A stretch of 64,000 bases of DNA from Ectocarpus siliculosus (Eukaryota; Sar; Phaeophyceae; Ectocarpales; Ectocarpaceae): positions 2,010,825 through 2,074,824 of the forward strand of contig FN649730.1 in NCBI GenBank assembly GCA_000310025.1. Direction: 5' to 3'. This document shows, one piece after another, positions 21,701 to 33,557 of this stretch. How positions within the stretch are numbered: position 1 is the first letter of the stretch; every line of letters begins with the position of its first letter. The translations under genes and the position numbers were made by a program. The notes below the pieces were generated by a model that saw only the letters and a list, made by a program, of their open reading frames with translations, was not told where the DNA came from and searched no databases.

Positions 21701-23889
21701 TACTCGAAAACCGCTGTACTATGTCGGCATACCAGCTACAGACCCAAGACTACAAAACAAAAACTGCACCTTGGACTTAATTCGAGGCGACGAAAACATT
21801 GAAATTTGGCGAAAGGCGATGTGTTTGAACGTCGTCTCTGGTAGGAAAAACAAGTCACCTTTACAGCCTCGTTGGTGAACGTTGTGGCATCCTGGTCCAG
21901 CTCCACATTCCAGCTGTTGACAATTTCTTCCACCGTCATGTTCCTGTGCGCGTGCGTGATGTCATTGTCCCCGAAGCAAACACGAACAGAAACCAAGCGC
22001 GCGAACGTGCCCACCATGATAAAACACACCCTGTTGATTCTGCACTACCAAAACCTAAGAGGAGGCACCAGACATCACGGGTTGGGCTTGAAAATCGAAA
22101 CGTCGACGTGACACACCGCACACAGTGAGGACAATACCGCGCTTCATTGTATCATTTGCCAACCCTCCATCAAAACCAAAATCGGGCCCGCAACAATGCA
22201 ATACCGACAAAACAAACACCGCCATCAACAACGACGAATCTCACATGTACTGCTCGGGGGGCTGCTCCTGTTCCGTCGTCCCAGCCCCACCAGCGGCCGC
22301 AAGCGTCAACGTTCCTGCCGCCGCCGAACCATTTGCAGCATCAGTCCCGTCTTTGGCAGCCCCGGTAGCCCCCGTCCCGGCTGTGCTCCCTGCGGCTCCT
22401 CCAAACAAACCACCCCCGGCGGCGGGAGCAGTAGTTGTTGCCGTCGTGGATGCTGTCGCAGCAGCTGGGGCCGGTGCCGCGGCTCCGAACGAGAACCCCC
22501 CAGAGGCAGCGGCGGGGGCTGCGGCCGCTGTTGGGGCTTTAGTCCCGAAGCTGGTTGGAATTAAAACGGAGGCACGCGCGGTATACGGGATGAGAGGTGA
22601 TGAGGCAATATACTTGCCTGTTGCAAGCTAACAGCACACAGGGCGACCGCGTCATGAACGCCGATTGTGCGCCAACATAGGAGGCCCCTTTCGAAGGAAC
22701 GGAACGGTTCTAGGAATGGTGCCTCGTCGTCTCCGAAGGGTGCGTATGCAAATCCCAGACGAGGCGAAGAGCAAACAATTGCCCAAGCCCTCTTTCCCCA
22801 CAACGAAGAGAACGAAGATGTCGCTCCAAACCCTCCCGAGATTATCGAGAGAATTCTGCTGTTTCGTGGACAACGGGGAAAGACGTCTCTACAGCTATGG
22901 ACGATAGTAGCGGCCATCCCTGCAACAGGCCTTTCTTTACGAGTGGCGGGCAAAATCACGCACCATTGTACCATGAGAACGACAACAACGTGAGTGCGAA
23001 ATAAACGGACGGCACGACGACCTGTACCCCATGGTCCAATCAAGAGGTCTGCGGTTGAGTGCTAGGCGTGCTGTAGGCCCACGCCCCTTCCAAGTCCAAG
23101 CACCCATCTAAACGAGGCCTCGAACGAACGAGGCCTTCCGATCATACCTACCAATCCCAGCCTTGATACTTTTTGCGCCCATTCACACCGGCATCGACAC
23201 CACCACGGCAGTTTTTATCGTGCAAGTTGAGCGAGAACGGGGCGAGCTGGAGGAACACCTGTCGAAGATCTTTTTCACAGTAAAGCGCGTCATTGTCGCA
23301 AACGCAACCCTTCATTCTTACCTGAACCCTCCTGCAGCGGCGGGCGCAGGCGCAGCAGGAGCAGCAGCAGGAGTTGCGGCCACCGTGGTGCCGGTTGTTG
23401 TGGCCGGCGCAGGGGCAGCGGTGGTTGCCGCTGCGGCGGCGGGGGCAGGGGTCGCCCCCGCCACCGCCCCGCTGAACGAAAACTTACTTGCGGGCGCCGG
23501 AGCACTTGCGGCGGATGCGGTGGTTGTTGTTGCGGGGGCAGGGGCCGACGTCGCCCCAAACGAGAACCCGCCAGCAGGCGCGGGGGCAGTGGTGGCTAGC
23601 CGCTAGGTGCCGGCGCGGCAGCAGCAGGCTTCGTTCCGAAAGAAAACCCGCCACCAGCGGGGGCGGTGGCGGCGGGGGCGGCAGCGGCAGGGGCAGGTGC
23701 CGCCCCGAACGAAAACCCACCGCCGGTGGTGGCGGGGGCAGGGGCGGCGGCAGGGGTGCTCGAAAAGGAGAAGTTCGGGGCCGCCGCTGCTGCTGGTGCC
23801 GCGGGGGCCGGGGCGGCCGAAGCTCCGAAGCTGAACCCTCCCGTGGCCGGCTTGGCTGCTGCTCCGCCCGCGGAGATGTTGAACGCCAT
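18787..23889 (-). CDS. NUP62: FG nucleoporin of the NUP62/NSP1 family, seven exons, one frame break in the FG exon
   Basis: A minus-strand gene with exons 23889-23322, 22550-22245, 21943-21859, 20808-20719, 20547-20470, 20234-20151 and 19059-18787 (stop). All junction phases agree if one base is missing in exon 1. Residues 1 to about 290 are Ala/Pro/Thr-rich with repeated GGFSFG motifs, and one motif is completed exactly across the exon 1-2 splice. From there the conserved NSP1_C coiled-coil region follows: MTVEEIVNSWNVELDQDATT, SDWDGVLRETQSELFSLADD, DLARSMKAIEGEQSHLDKTL, DVEREQAFQIAQ, and finally ILNAHHHSLTWLEE. This is the central-channel nucleoporin: FG repeats form the permeability barrier and the coiled coil trimerises with NUP54 and NUP58 partners. 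Expected length is about 490 residues, normal for the family. The break near 23596-23605 gives an in-frame TAG; sequencing error or a true mutation are both possible. Confidence 0.88.
19816..19839 (-). repeat. Interstitial telomere-like repeat (CCCTAA)
   Basis: About three and a half CCCTAA units, one with an extra A, in the last NUP62 intron (19060-20150). It is too short to be a telomere and is an internal tract. Confidence 0.9.
21565..21582 (+). repeat. Interstitial telomere-like repeat (TTAGGG)
   Basis: Three units of AGGGTT in the NUP62 intron between 20809 and 21858, in the opposite orientation to the tract at 19.8 kb. Confidence 0.9.
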
Positions 23890-24111
23890 CGCTCCTAGTC
23901 CGACGACTGTATCAGCACGCGCCTTGTTCTGTTTACGATACTCTCTTTTCGGCCGCGGTGCTCCGTGGGGCTGCTCACGCTCGATCGATGTCCCTGTCGG
24001 CTGTACCCCCTCTTGGCGCACGTGCTGGCGGCGTTCTGCGTTTTGGTAGAGCAGGGTGAATCGGAGAGAACGCAAGGAGAAATGGTCGTGAGTTACTGCT
24101 GTGACCGCCAA

Positions 24112-26475
24112 TGAAAGGATCGAGAGGTGGAGATTGTTGTGTTTTCATACGCCAACCTCTGCTGGGGGGGGGGGGGGGGGGGATATATGCCCGGAGGCAG
24201 ATGACAGGCTCTACCTTGGCTTACCTGATTCATGGACCGTCTTACAGAAGCCAATAAATATTGTACCTGGTTGTTAATACGGAAGTCATACGTTACGAGT
24301 GCTGGAATAAACAGAAAAACAACTTCAGACCGAGAGGAAACGGCAACAGCGTTTTCATTATATCTTTCACGGGTATCGAACGCGCGGTGGAGTAACGCGG
24401 TTGACTAGGTATGTACTTCACAGCAGGATTATAAGCAACATCTTAGATGGTGACAGAACCCACAAGCTACACCAATCAGAAAACAAAGGCACACCCGTGT
24501 CGCGCATTGTTAGATTCGCTGACAGTACATACAAAACATGCCAAGATCGTATCCCAGGCATGTGGTGTTCGGCAAGCGTGTCACCTCACAGCACCAGGTT
24601 GTAGCAGGGGTGTGCGAGCGGGAGAGCCCCAAATGGCTGTGGAGCGGTACAACAGCAGTAGTGCTGGGTGTTTAGAGGAGATTCAAAGTGTCTCATAAGA
24701 AAACCGACGAAAACCATTACTTATGCATGAATGGAGACACTAGCAAGAGCAGCTGACCTATGCTTGACAACAACATCAGGCAGGTGGTGGTGCCATTGGG
24801 GATGTTGTCTCCGAAACGCAGCAGCGGTGTGTCTCCCAACGGACCTTTTGACTTTTTGATCTGTGCCAGAAGAGCACCAAACAACACTCTCCAGGACAAC
24901 GATACGCCAAAGCAATCACCACGCCACCACCCCACCTCAACTTCCAGTCCAGCCTTGGTGGCCTCACGGTCTCGCAGGTTGTTGGTGCGCGCCAGAAGAC
25001 CTATTGACCTGTTTGATGTGTTGTTGTTGTTGGGGGACGAATGTGTGTGCCCCCCCCCCTGAGGACATGCACAATATAAAACCCTCGTCTACGAAGAACC
25101 CAAATGCACGCGGAGGCGAAGGCGCACCTGCCCTGCTGGGAAGCACAGCAGACACAGAGTTCCGTCCTCTACCGCAGGCAGCGTTGTACCCACCGCTGGA
25201 AGAGAAGTGCAAGGGAAGCCTCAGCCTTGACTGGCAGTGGTGAGTCCTTTCCGGTGGTGTGCCATCCACCGATCGAGCACGTGGCAAAGAGCGCCAGCAT
25301 CGGCAGAGGGCGATGTTTATTCTTCAAAAACAGTCGTTGACCATGGCGGTGGCGACGTTGTGGTGCTCGTTGCCGTCGCCGTCCCTAGCCTTCCCGCCAG
25401 GAGCAGCCTTAAGTGCTGCTTCGGCATCAGGGACGACTGTCCCTTTCTCCGGTATGATGACACGGAAAGGTTGTTTCCGTCGTAGGCTACCACAACAGCA
25501 GCAGCAGCAGCACGGTCGCAGCGGCTACTCTTCGCTCACGTTGAAGCCGCGCGCGAACGAACGCGTTCGTCCGATGTCGATGGCGTTGCCCACCAGGTAC
25601 CAGGTACTCATTCATCTAAGAGCGCATATCGGAGTTTTGCTAGAGAGAGAGTCTACCGGAGAGCTTCGCGCGCTCTGTTTTGTCATACGGTTTCTTGTGA
25701 GAAGACACAAACGCGAATACATGTATGAGAATGGCATGTCGTGTGTTCGGAGATGTTACCAACACACCAACGGCCGGTACACCAGGTTTCTCCAACAATC
25801 AAGCAGCAGTAGTAATGTACCTAAGCGCCTGGCACTTGACACCAGAGCAGATTGCAGCATTTACGTGCAGTGGTATTCTCCAACCGCATTGCATGAGCAC
25901 CACGTGCACACGTGAGGGATTGTTGCTCAAGTCAGCCACTGCTGCTGTAGTCGTCATTCAACAATACACTGCTGTACCCCGCCCGCGATATGGACGAGCT
26001 CATTCCGTACCCATGAAGCTTGGCTGCGCGGGCAGCACAACAGCCGCTGCAACAAGCACACATGGAATGCACAGCAGCGATTTTACAGCAGCCACAATGT
26101 GTCGTCGGAGTCCTCGCATAGCTTCAGTTTGCTGTTGCCTGTGATCCTCTTACAGCACAACGGTACGCAAGCGTGTATCTACATGTACGTATGAGTTCAA
26201 CCTTCTTTTTGTGACGATTGGAATGCCGCGCGAAAAATGCTCTGCAAAGCACGTCACTACTTGTACGGATCGTGTGTGTTTTTATTATTAGTATCGACCG
26301 CGCTAACCGGTTGACCAATGAAAAGACGTCAGTCTTAGTGCTGTTGGAAACACAAAACACTTCTATCTGCCATGAACTGGGACCCCGTGAGGGGGCAGGA
26401 TGGGGGAGGCTAAACTATCCTTCAGATCAAAGACAGCAACAGAAGAAAACTGGATGCGTCTACCAAGGCTATTAC
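24112..26475. other. No firm gene; simple repeats
   Basis: Contains a 19-G run (24164-24182), a ten-C run (25050-25059), (GTT)n near 25018-25031 and a CAG tract at 25495-25513. One minus-strand stretch at about 25526-25604 reads STWYLVGNAIDIGRTRSFAR, then a frame that closes with a stop or an AAC|GTGAGC donor. It could be an exon of the gene proposed next, but nothing confirms it. Larger open frames here lack support. Confidence 0.45.
24164..24182. repeat. Poly-G tract
   Basis: Nineteen consecutive G, just upstream of the NUP62 start on the opposite side of its presumed promoter region. Confidence 0.95.
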
Positions 26476-28292
26476 CTTGTACTCTAGTTCGTTTAGGAGT
26501 ACTTTCACCATTATCCTCCTTGTTTTCGCTACCATCATGCTGATCCTCATTTTGACAAGAATCTCTGGGCAGTTCTTCCCTAGCCCTACATTTTTTGTTT
26601 TGGGGAAGGTCATCTGGCTCAAACGCTTTGCTCTCTTCCACTCCTCCATGTTTTCTTCCTCCATCGTCGACTTCGTCCTCCTTTCTTGCCTTTCCCTTTC
26701 CTTCGTCTCCGTCACTCCTAAAAGAATTACCCTCATTGCTATCGTTGTCGCACCGTGTGTGCGTGGAGGACCCCGCACCGTGCAGCTCTATGAGACGTAG
26801 CTGCAGTCGTGATACTCAGAATAAATAGAATCTGACGGGCCCATGAAAGTCTAGCAACCCATGAGGGTCGACATTTCTTTCTTCTTTTTGGTGACAACTC
26901 GTTGCACGGCTGTACACGGGTACACGGGAATTCTCTCGGAGCCCTCGAGAACTACGGTCATAAGATTCTTCGTACCGCGCTGCGCTTGGTCTTTGCCGTG
27001 TATGCCGGAAACGTTGAAAGGTGCCTCCCTCTGTCGAATCAACCGAAGTAGCTCGAACTCGACACGGGTCCCGCTGATGTCAGTACAGCAGTTTCTTTCT
27101 TTATCGAAGAGGGCGATGGGTGTGCTTACAATGCACGGCGTAATATTGATTTTTTGTTGCTTTGGCGAATTGGCGCGCGCAACTTGTGCATCGGCGAAAG
27201 GGCCTGCCGGCCGCCCGGCGCACGTGGCATACACAGGCCACCTTTCGTCTCTCTCTCTCGACGGTACGTTTTGGAGTCTTCGTAATCAAATCTCACCCTT
27301 ATGTATGCTTTTCACGCGTGTAGTGACAAGAGCCGGGCGCCCCTTGATATCGGCCTGACCTTGTTTCAGAATACAGCATCTACCTTGCTTCTGCTTTGAG
27401 GCGACAGACACCACTCCTCGCCGTTGGCGTTTTTTCCTCGTTTCGTGTCCCGTTGCGGTCAGGGTTAGGGTTAGGGTTAGGTTAGCCTTCGGCCCTGATC
27501 CGTCTTTTTCGGTTTTGTCTCTCCTGCTAGCACTCTTTTCGGTTGTTTTTTCTGTACCTCCCCCCCTCCTGGACACTTGCTTGTACCTTTGTTTCCACTG
27601 TTTTGTGGGTGTATTCGACGTCGCCTGGTACTCGCTTGGAATTGGTTGATTCCCGCGCACCGGCGGTGCTGTTCTAGTAATCGCAGCGGTAACAGCGGCG
27701 GCGTGAACGATGTCCTTGTCGCTAATCGTCAGCTTTTCTTTGGGTTGTGGCTATGCTTATGATGATGGATTGTGTGCACGTCACCGAAGTGCTGTTTTCC
27801 GAGGTGGACCCCTGGTTTACTGCTCGCCCCGTGTGCCCGGGAGTTTATCGCTCCATCAGACCTTGCCGCTTTCACAAATAAATACAGAATCAAGAATCAA
27901 GAGTGGCGCAATTGACAGAAGGTCTTTTCGGCGGTGGATTTTTCTCAGGATGTTTTTGTTTCGTGACCTAGCCTGCAGATGAATACATGTCGTCAATTGT
28001 CTCGAAAACACAACGTTTCGCAGTTCACTAGACACTTTTTCCTTACGGTCTACGCCCGTCCACGACAAGTTTTTCACTTCCATGTATGCCGCCATACCAT
28101 TCGAGTATATTCCCGTAACAATCCGTGCGTCGAACTTGCCCTGGTTTCTCTCCCGCTCGCACGCTCTTGTGCTTTCGTGGGTGGGGTTTCGCAGCAGGCG
28201 AGCGAGCATTGCCATCTTCACGGCCGGGATGTTGTTCGGGTGCTGTATCAGCTCCCCGGTGTCGGCCAACATACGCTTATACAGGTGAATCT
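26476..28292 (-). CDS. Possible unknown gene, minus strand, several coding-like exons
   Basis: No family recognised. Four minus-strand segments look coding. About 28292-28052 contains IHLYKRMLADTGELIQHPNN and later FDARIVTGIYSNGMAAYMEV. About 27385-27294 contains ADIKGRPALVTTRVKSIHKG, with a GGTGAG donor. About 27150-26851 contains STPIALFDKERNCC and GTKNLMTVVLEGSERIP, and runs to a stop at 26851. At 26800-26476, after a CGACTGCAG acceptor, comes a very acidic, Asn/Lys-rich segment (RKEDEVDDGGRKHGG; SENKEDNGESTPK) with a CAAG|GTAATA donor. Whether the last joins the third through a GTGTAC donor, or belongs to another transcript, is unclear. The gene would be divergent from the nuclease gene that begins near 28.5 kb. 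Confidence 0.38.
27461..27484 (+). repeat. Interstitial telomere-like repeat (TTAGGG)
   Basis: AGGGTTAGGG followed by further TTAGGG and a truncated TTAGG unit; about three and a half units in non-exonic sequence. Confidence 0.9.
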
Positions 28293-28564
28293 TCGTATTT
28301 GGCTCTGTTGTGGTGTGACTGCGTGTCATGTGGTTGTTTTTTTTGCTGGGCCCTCGTCCGTCGTGCATACTCGAACTCCGGAGACAGGACCCCCATCGTT
28401 CAGTCGTCGCCACGCCCCTCCCTGTAGAGAAACCCCGCGGACTAGAAAAAGTGGTTAACACAGTTTTTTGTCCCTCCGTTTGACTGGTGACGATTTTGCG
28501 TGGTACGGTCTATGGCATTTATTGTAAACACGCGCTTGCACCCGGCATGCCTGCCTGCCTGCAG

Positions 28565-31500
28565 GACGGTACCCGACATCCCGAAGTCTATGTTCAAGAA
28601 CCATGCCTCGTTGAACGGCAACGTGGTTACCGTGTCGGACGGGGACAGTATCCGGGTGAGCGAGGACAACAGTGTTTGATCGGATGCCTGAGAGGCGTGC
28701 GTGTTCGCGCGTGTTGCCACCATTAGCACGCGTGGTGCTTTGCTGGACCAGTCAAGTCTGCGGGTGTGTGCGCTGTGTGTTCAAGTTTGACACTGCTTCT
28801 TGACCCAAACGAGAGAAGTTGCCTTCTTACTGTTCCTGGCCTCTTTTTTTGGTGAAGTCGAGCCACTACGAGATACATTGAGAGGTGCAAATCATTCCGG
28901 TGTGATGGCGCGTTGCCCAAAGCATCAAAGATGACGTTCAACAGGCCTTGTGAAACGTCGTGTATGAACCCATCTACAACCCAAATTACTTTGACGCATC
29001 TTCATGGAGACACAAATCTTTGGGTTAAATCTCGATCTTGGGGGGGGGGCAAGATTTGTCAGTGTCACGATTTATGGGGACCAAATCTTCCGAACAAACT
29101 TGGCAAGAATTGTCCGGGGCCCAAAAGTTGCCCTTTCGAACAAATCTTGACCCAAGATTTGTCCACTCAAGCTGGTGGGGCAAATCTTGGAGCGGGCTGA
29201 CAAAGTATTGGGTGCGGCGAGATTACCACAGGTCATTCAACCTTATCGTCCGTAACGCTACGGAATCTACGAATTTGCATGTGGCACATGCGCAAGGGCC
29301 CCTAACATATCCTGGCTTTACTGTGTCGACGCCACGGGCGCCGACAGGAGAGAAAAAAGATGAAGGCGCGCCGAAAACAAAACATTTTGGCCCTGGCTTG
29401 TGCCGCGTGCGTCATGCACGGAGAGCATACATCTCCAACTTGCGAGCGGACAACAACCGTTCACATTTTTCATTCCGTAGTAAACGTATCGAGGCAAAGC
29501 CTTCGATGCTGCCATCTCCACTAACCGTTGTATCTCGGACGTATGGTGGTTGTGGGGTGCTTCTATCCAGAGATAAAGCATCGCTGGTGACACGAACTCT
29601 TGATTCGTCTGTGGAGGGACCGTTCAAAGGGTACTCTGTTTTCACGTAGAAAAGAGAGCCGGCGTTTTTTTTTTTTACAACAGCTCGGTCGTGTGCGACG
29701 CTCCATCGCTTGATCGAATCACCCCACACCCAAGCCGTTTTCACCCGAAACAGATCCGTGAGTCCAGATGACGGCACCGAAGGTTTGACCTCGGTGCGCC
29801 TAGTACGTACAGTTAGATATGCACGGTTGTCATCGCCTCTCGGGTTGATGAAAATTTTGGCCGTTGGACCAAGTTGGATAGAATCGACCTATTTTGTTTA
29901 TCCGCCTGCGTGAGACCGCGGGCAACGTCGCCTGTTGTTGTACCCCAGGTGGGCGCCCACCTCTAGTATCCACCAGTAGAGTTGAGGCTATAGAGCTGTG
30001 GGAGGGACGGCGCCTTCCAGGGCTGGGTCGTGCTCTGTTTTCACCACACCGTGGTAGTGTTCTTGCTCAAGTGGCAGTTGCGCCTGTTATCAACTTCAAT
30101 GAGGCAAGACGAACAGTACACCGCCTTTTTCAGCATTCCACAACATTCCACTTCCCCCCCCCCCATAGTTTTCGATACTACATATCTTGGTGGACATTTG
30201 TTGCAAGAGATTTTCCCCCAAACTTTTGTCCCCATAGGACCCCGATTTATGGGAACGAAATCTTGTCGATAAATCTTTTGATCTTGGCCAAGATCTGCCA
30301 GTTTCACGATTTATGGGAGCGAAATCTTCCGATATATCTTGGCCAAGATTTCTCAAGACCCGAAATCTACCCTTTCGAACAAATCTTGACCCAAGATCTG
30401 TCGAAACGAGCCTTCCGACAAATCTTGAGGCGGCGTAACCAATCTTGCCTGGGTGCGGCGCGATCACCGAAGGTCAGTCAACCTAATCGTCCATAACGCC
30501 ATGAAATCTGCACGTGGCACACTCGCAAGGGTCTCTAGCGCACCCTGGCGTCGCTGTGTCGGCGCCACGGGCGCCGACAGCGAACGAGAACGACCAAGGC
30601 CGCGAAAAAAATGCGTATTTGCCCTGGCTCGTTCCACGTGCGTCATCACTAGTCGAGGGACCGTTCAAAGAGTACTTTATTTTGAAGTAGAAAAATAGAG
30701 GAGGAGGAACGTTTTGCCAACTCAGCTCTGTTGTGTGCGACGCTTCTATCTCTTAATCGAATCACCCCACACCCAATCCGCTTGCACCCGAGCCAGATAC
30801 GTGAGTGCAGATGACAGCGCGGGAGGTTTGACCTCGGTACGCCTGCTACATAGTGAGATTCATGCACGGGTGTGATCGGCTTCGGGTTGATGCACTTTTT
30901 TGTCAGTTGGACAGCAATGGAACAATTTTGTTTCTCTGCTTGACAGGAGCTCGTGGGCAACGGCTTCTATTTTGCACCCCAGGCAGGCGCCCATCGCTAG
31001 TATCCACCATAGTGTTTAGGCAATGCAGCTGGGGGAGGGACGCCCCTTCTACAACTGCGTCATGCTCACTTTTCGCCACACGTTGGCATTTTATGTGGAC
31101 CAAGTGGCCGTTGTGCCTTTATCAACTTCAAGCAGAAGAGAGGAACAACTCGCCGCTTTTTCACCATTCAACATATTTCCCCCATAAATCGCGATACTGC
31201 AAGTCTTGGCGGAGATATATTGCCAGCAAATCTTGGGGTCAAAATGCCAAGATATATTTGCAAGATTCTGTTTCCATAAAGAAGGGTCTAAATAGGTGGA
31301 TCTTGTTCTCACGATGTCCCCGCCAAACATTTTGGGGACTCTCATCTCGTCTTTTTCTCTCTTGGTCGTTTGTGTTGATATATTGATACTCTGGGTCCTT
31401 TTAACCTCACTTACTTGCCCTTGGTTTCCTTGTTCATGTCGAACAAGCATTATAATAGCGGCAATTTATGAACATAAGAACATGTTAATGAGGACAAGCC

Positions 31501-33557
31501 CCGGTGTGCCCCTTTTCTTGTCTTCCTGTTTCGCCCCGGCCCCACGTGTGTATTGACAAATTTATGATATGATCTTTATTCATCTCGTTCATTTTGCCCG
31601 TTGGTGAACCGTTACAATGACATGACACAAACCAGGTGAGGCATAAGCCCAACATACCCCTCCCTCTGCCCAATCGAGACATGACTGGCAAGAAGAACTC
31701 CGAGCAGACCTTGCAGATCAGGCTCTACGCCGTAGACTGCCCCGAGGTGGCACACTTCGGTAACCCGGCTCAGCCGTTCAGCGCGGAAGCAAAGGCGGTG
31801 AGTTTCGATTGGTTGTTCGTGTCGGCGGGCTGCTCACGGCGTGTGTATGGTTGGTGAGGCGTTGGGTCTCGATTTGTTAGCTGTGTTGGCGGCGTGTATT
31901 GTTCCGGTTGGCGGCGTGTTTCGCTTCGGTTGGTGACGAAGAACTACGTCATGCATTGAAAGAACGTTACGAGATTGAAACGTGAATTAGGGAGTGGCTT
32001 CGATTCTGACGATGAGACCGAAGAGGGGGCCTTCGCAGTAGAGGACTCTCGTTTGAGTCACAAGGCGACGCTCGGATTGCAGAAGTTCCCGGTACAGTAC
32101 ACATCCAAATGTATCCTTACTTTACCCAGCCCCGTCCCACCGATCTTTTTCCCGCCTATGACGCCAGTTTACCAAGGAAGCGTTGCAAGGGAAGCCGGTC
32201 AAGATTAAGCTGTTGAGCATGGACCAGGTGAGCACAGGGGTCGATCGATCGTGGGCGTGAGGATGGAAACGCGTTGTGCGAGTTCGTGTTGAACGTTGGA
32301 TGCCACGTCGATGGAGGCATTCTTCGAAGCGCGATTTTTGTCTCCAGCTGTCGGTATCAGGGCCAGCCGTAAACCTCATCACCGTAGCCCATGGCAGCGA
32401 TGGACCACAAGGCCTTGGAACAACCATCATTGCAGTTGGCAGGGTTGCGCACCGGCCGTCCCCGATGAAGTGTCCGGCGCTCGACGACGCTAGTGTTTTT
32501 TTTTTATGTTTTTTTTTATGTATGCTCGGTTTTGCTGATGCCCCATTGAGGCTCCCTAGTGACGTTGCTATTAATAGCGTCATCTCTTGCTCTTGTAGCG
32601 CTACCTTGCGCTGCAAATCGTCAACCCTCCCTACCTCCCTCCGGGAAAATTGTTTTCCTCGTGCTCTTGCCACGATTCGTACAACTCCACCGCAGTACAA
32701 CAGGGCGGTTTGTAGGGTGCAGTATGGGAAGTGGCCTTTCCGGAAGGATATCTCTGCGGAATTGCTCAAGAACGGCCTCGGGGTCGTGTACAGACAGGTG
32801 CGGCGACATCTAGGCTCGAGATAGATATACGGAGCGCGTAGAGGTGGAGACCAATCGTTGAACACCCAACAGAATGAGTTATAATATTGTTGTTGTTTTT
32901 TTATATTGTAGGGCATCGGTAGAGACCTCTTTCTAAGGCAGTATGTCTCAGACGGGGAGGATACATTGATGTGTATCGTAGACCGGCCTCCCCAAAAAGT
33001 TTTTTCTGGGACACCCTGACACGCTTTCCTCTCGCACGCCCTGGGGCGGGGTGCACTTTACTGCAGTAGCGGAGGAACGGCGCACATCGTGGCAACTCGC
33101 TAAGGTAGCACTTGTTAGGACCACCGCCTCCAGGAACAAGACTACTCCGAAAGTGAAAGTCTTGTGAGTGGGTGCAAGCGATTTTCGGATGTCAAGTGAG
33201 GCCGATTCATTCACTCGAAATGGGTGGTGCCGCTACGATGACCTTGCAGGATTTTGAGTGTTTTGCCCCCTGGGGGTTGGTTATTCAAAGGGCCACGACG
33301 TTCATGATGACCCTTCGCAAGTTGAACTTCGTGCTCATATTCAACAACAACGTTGTCTACCTCCAACCATCACCACATCTCATGTGTCCTTGGATTGCTG
33401 CCAGGGAGGGGCTGAGTACGACAGTCGAGAAGAAAGTCTGACGGAGTATGAAAAGTCGGCCAAGAGTCGGAAGGAGGGTGTGTGGTCGCGATCCAACGGG
33501 GAAACACCCGCGCAGTACAAGGCGAGGATTAAGCAACAGCGGCCGGCGGCGGCCTGA
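28565..33557 (+). CDS. Staphylococcal nuclease-fold (TNase/LCL3-like) protein, five exons recognised, 5' end missing
   Basis: Exons 28565-28655, 31636-31797, 32168-32227, 32696-32797 and 33405-33557 join in phase 0 throughout. They encode about 188 residues of SNase domain up to the stop. Motifs in order are [25 protein letters not shown] (across the 2.98 kb first intron), [10 protein letters not shown] written here as [71 protein letters not shown], and a C-terminal GVWSR...PAQYKARIK. The equivalents of the catalytic Asp21, Arg35, Asp40, Glu43 and Arg87 of staphylococcal nuclease are all present, so a Ca-dependent nuclease activity is plausible. The spacing and the DIP and H-P context resemble the membrane-anchored fungal/algal LCL3 group, whose N-terminal membrane segment would be in the unidentified first exon(s). 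Localisation is inferred, not seen. Confidence 0.87.
28980..31290. repeat. Diverged tandem repeat of about 1.1 kb with AAATCTTG/CAAGATTT clusters, inside the nuclease intron
   Basis: Two units (about 28980-30175 and 30180-31195), plus the start of a third, share long blocks in the same order. These are the CACGATTTATGGG...TTCGAACAAATCTTGACC block, a GGGTGCGGCG block, a CGCCACGGGCGCCGACAG block, GAATCACCCCACACCCAA, a GTTTGACCTCGGT block, CCCAGG..GGCGCCCA, and GTTATCAACTTCA-like ends. Each unit starts with a cluster of AAATCTTG and its complement CAAGATTT, together about twenty occurrences around 29010-29190, 30183-30445 and 31203-31270. Divergence is high, so the duplication is old. No coding frame persists across the units. 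Confidence 0.75.

Noticed and set aside
22125-22631. Plus-strand Ala/Pro-rich open frames at 22.1-22.6 and 23.2-23.9 kb
   Set aside because: They are complements of the NUP62 FG exons. The minus-strand reading has repeated GGFSFG motifs and matching splice phases.
25259-25915. Plus-strand open frame of 218 codons
   Set aside because: No motif, biased composition from a CAG tract, and no splice-consistent neighbours.
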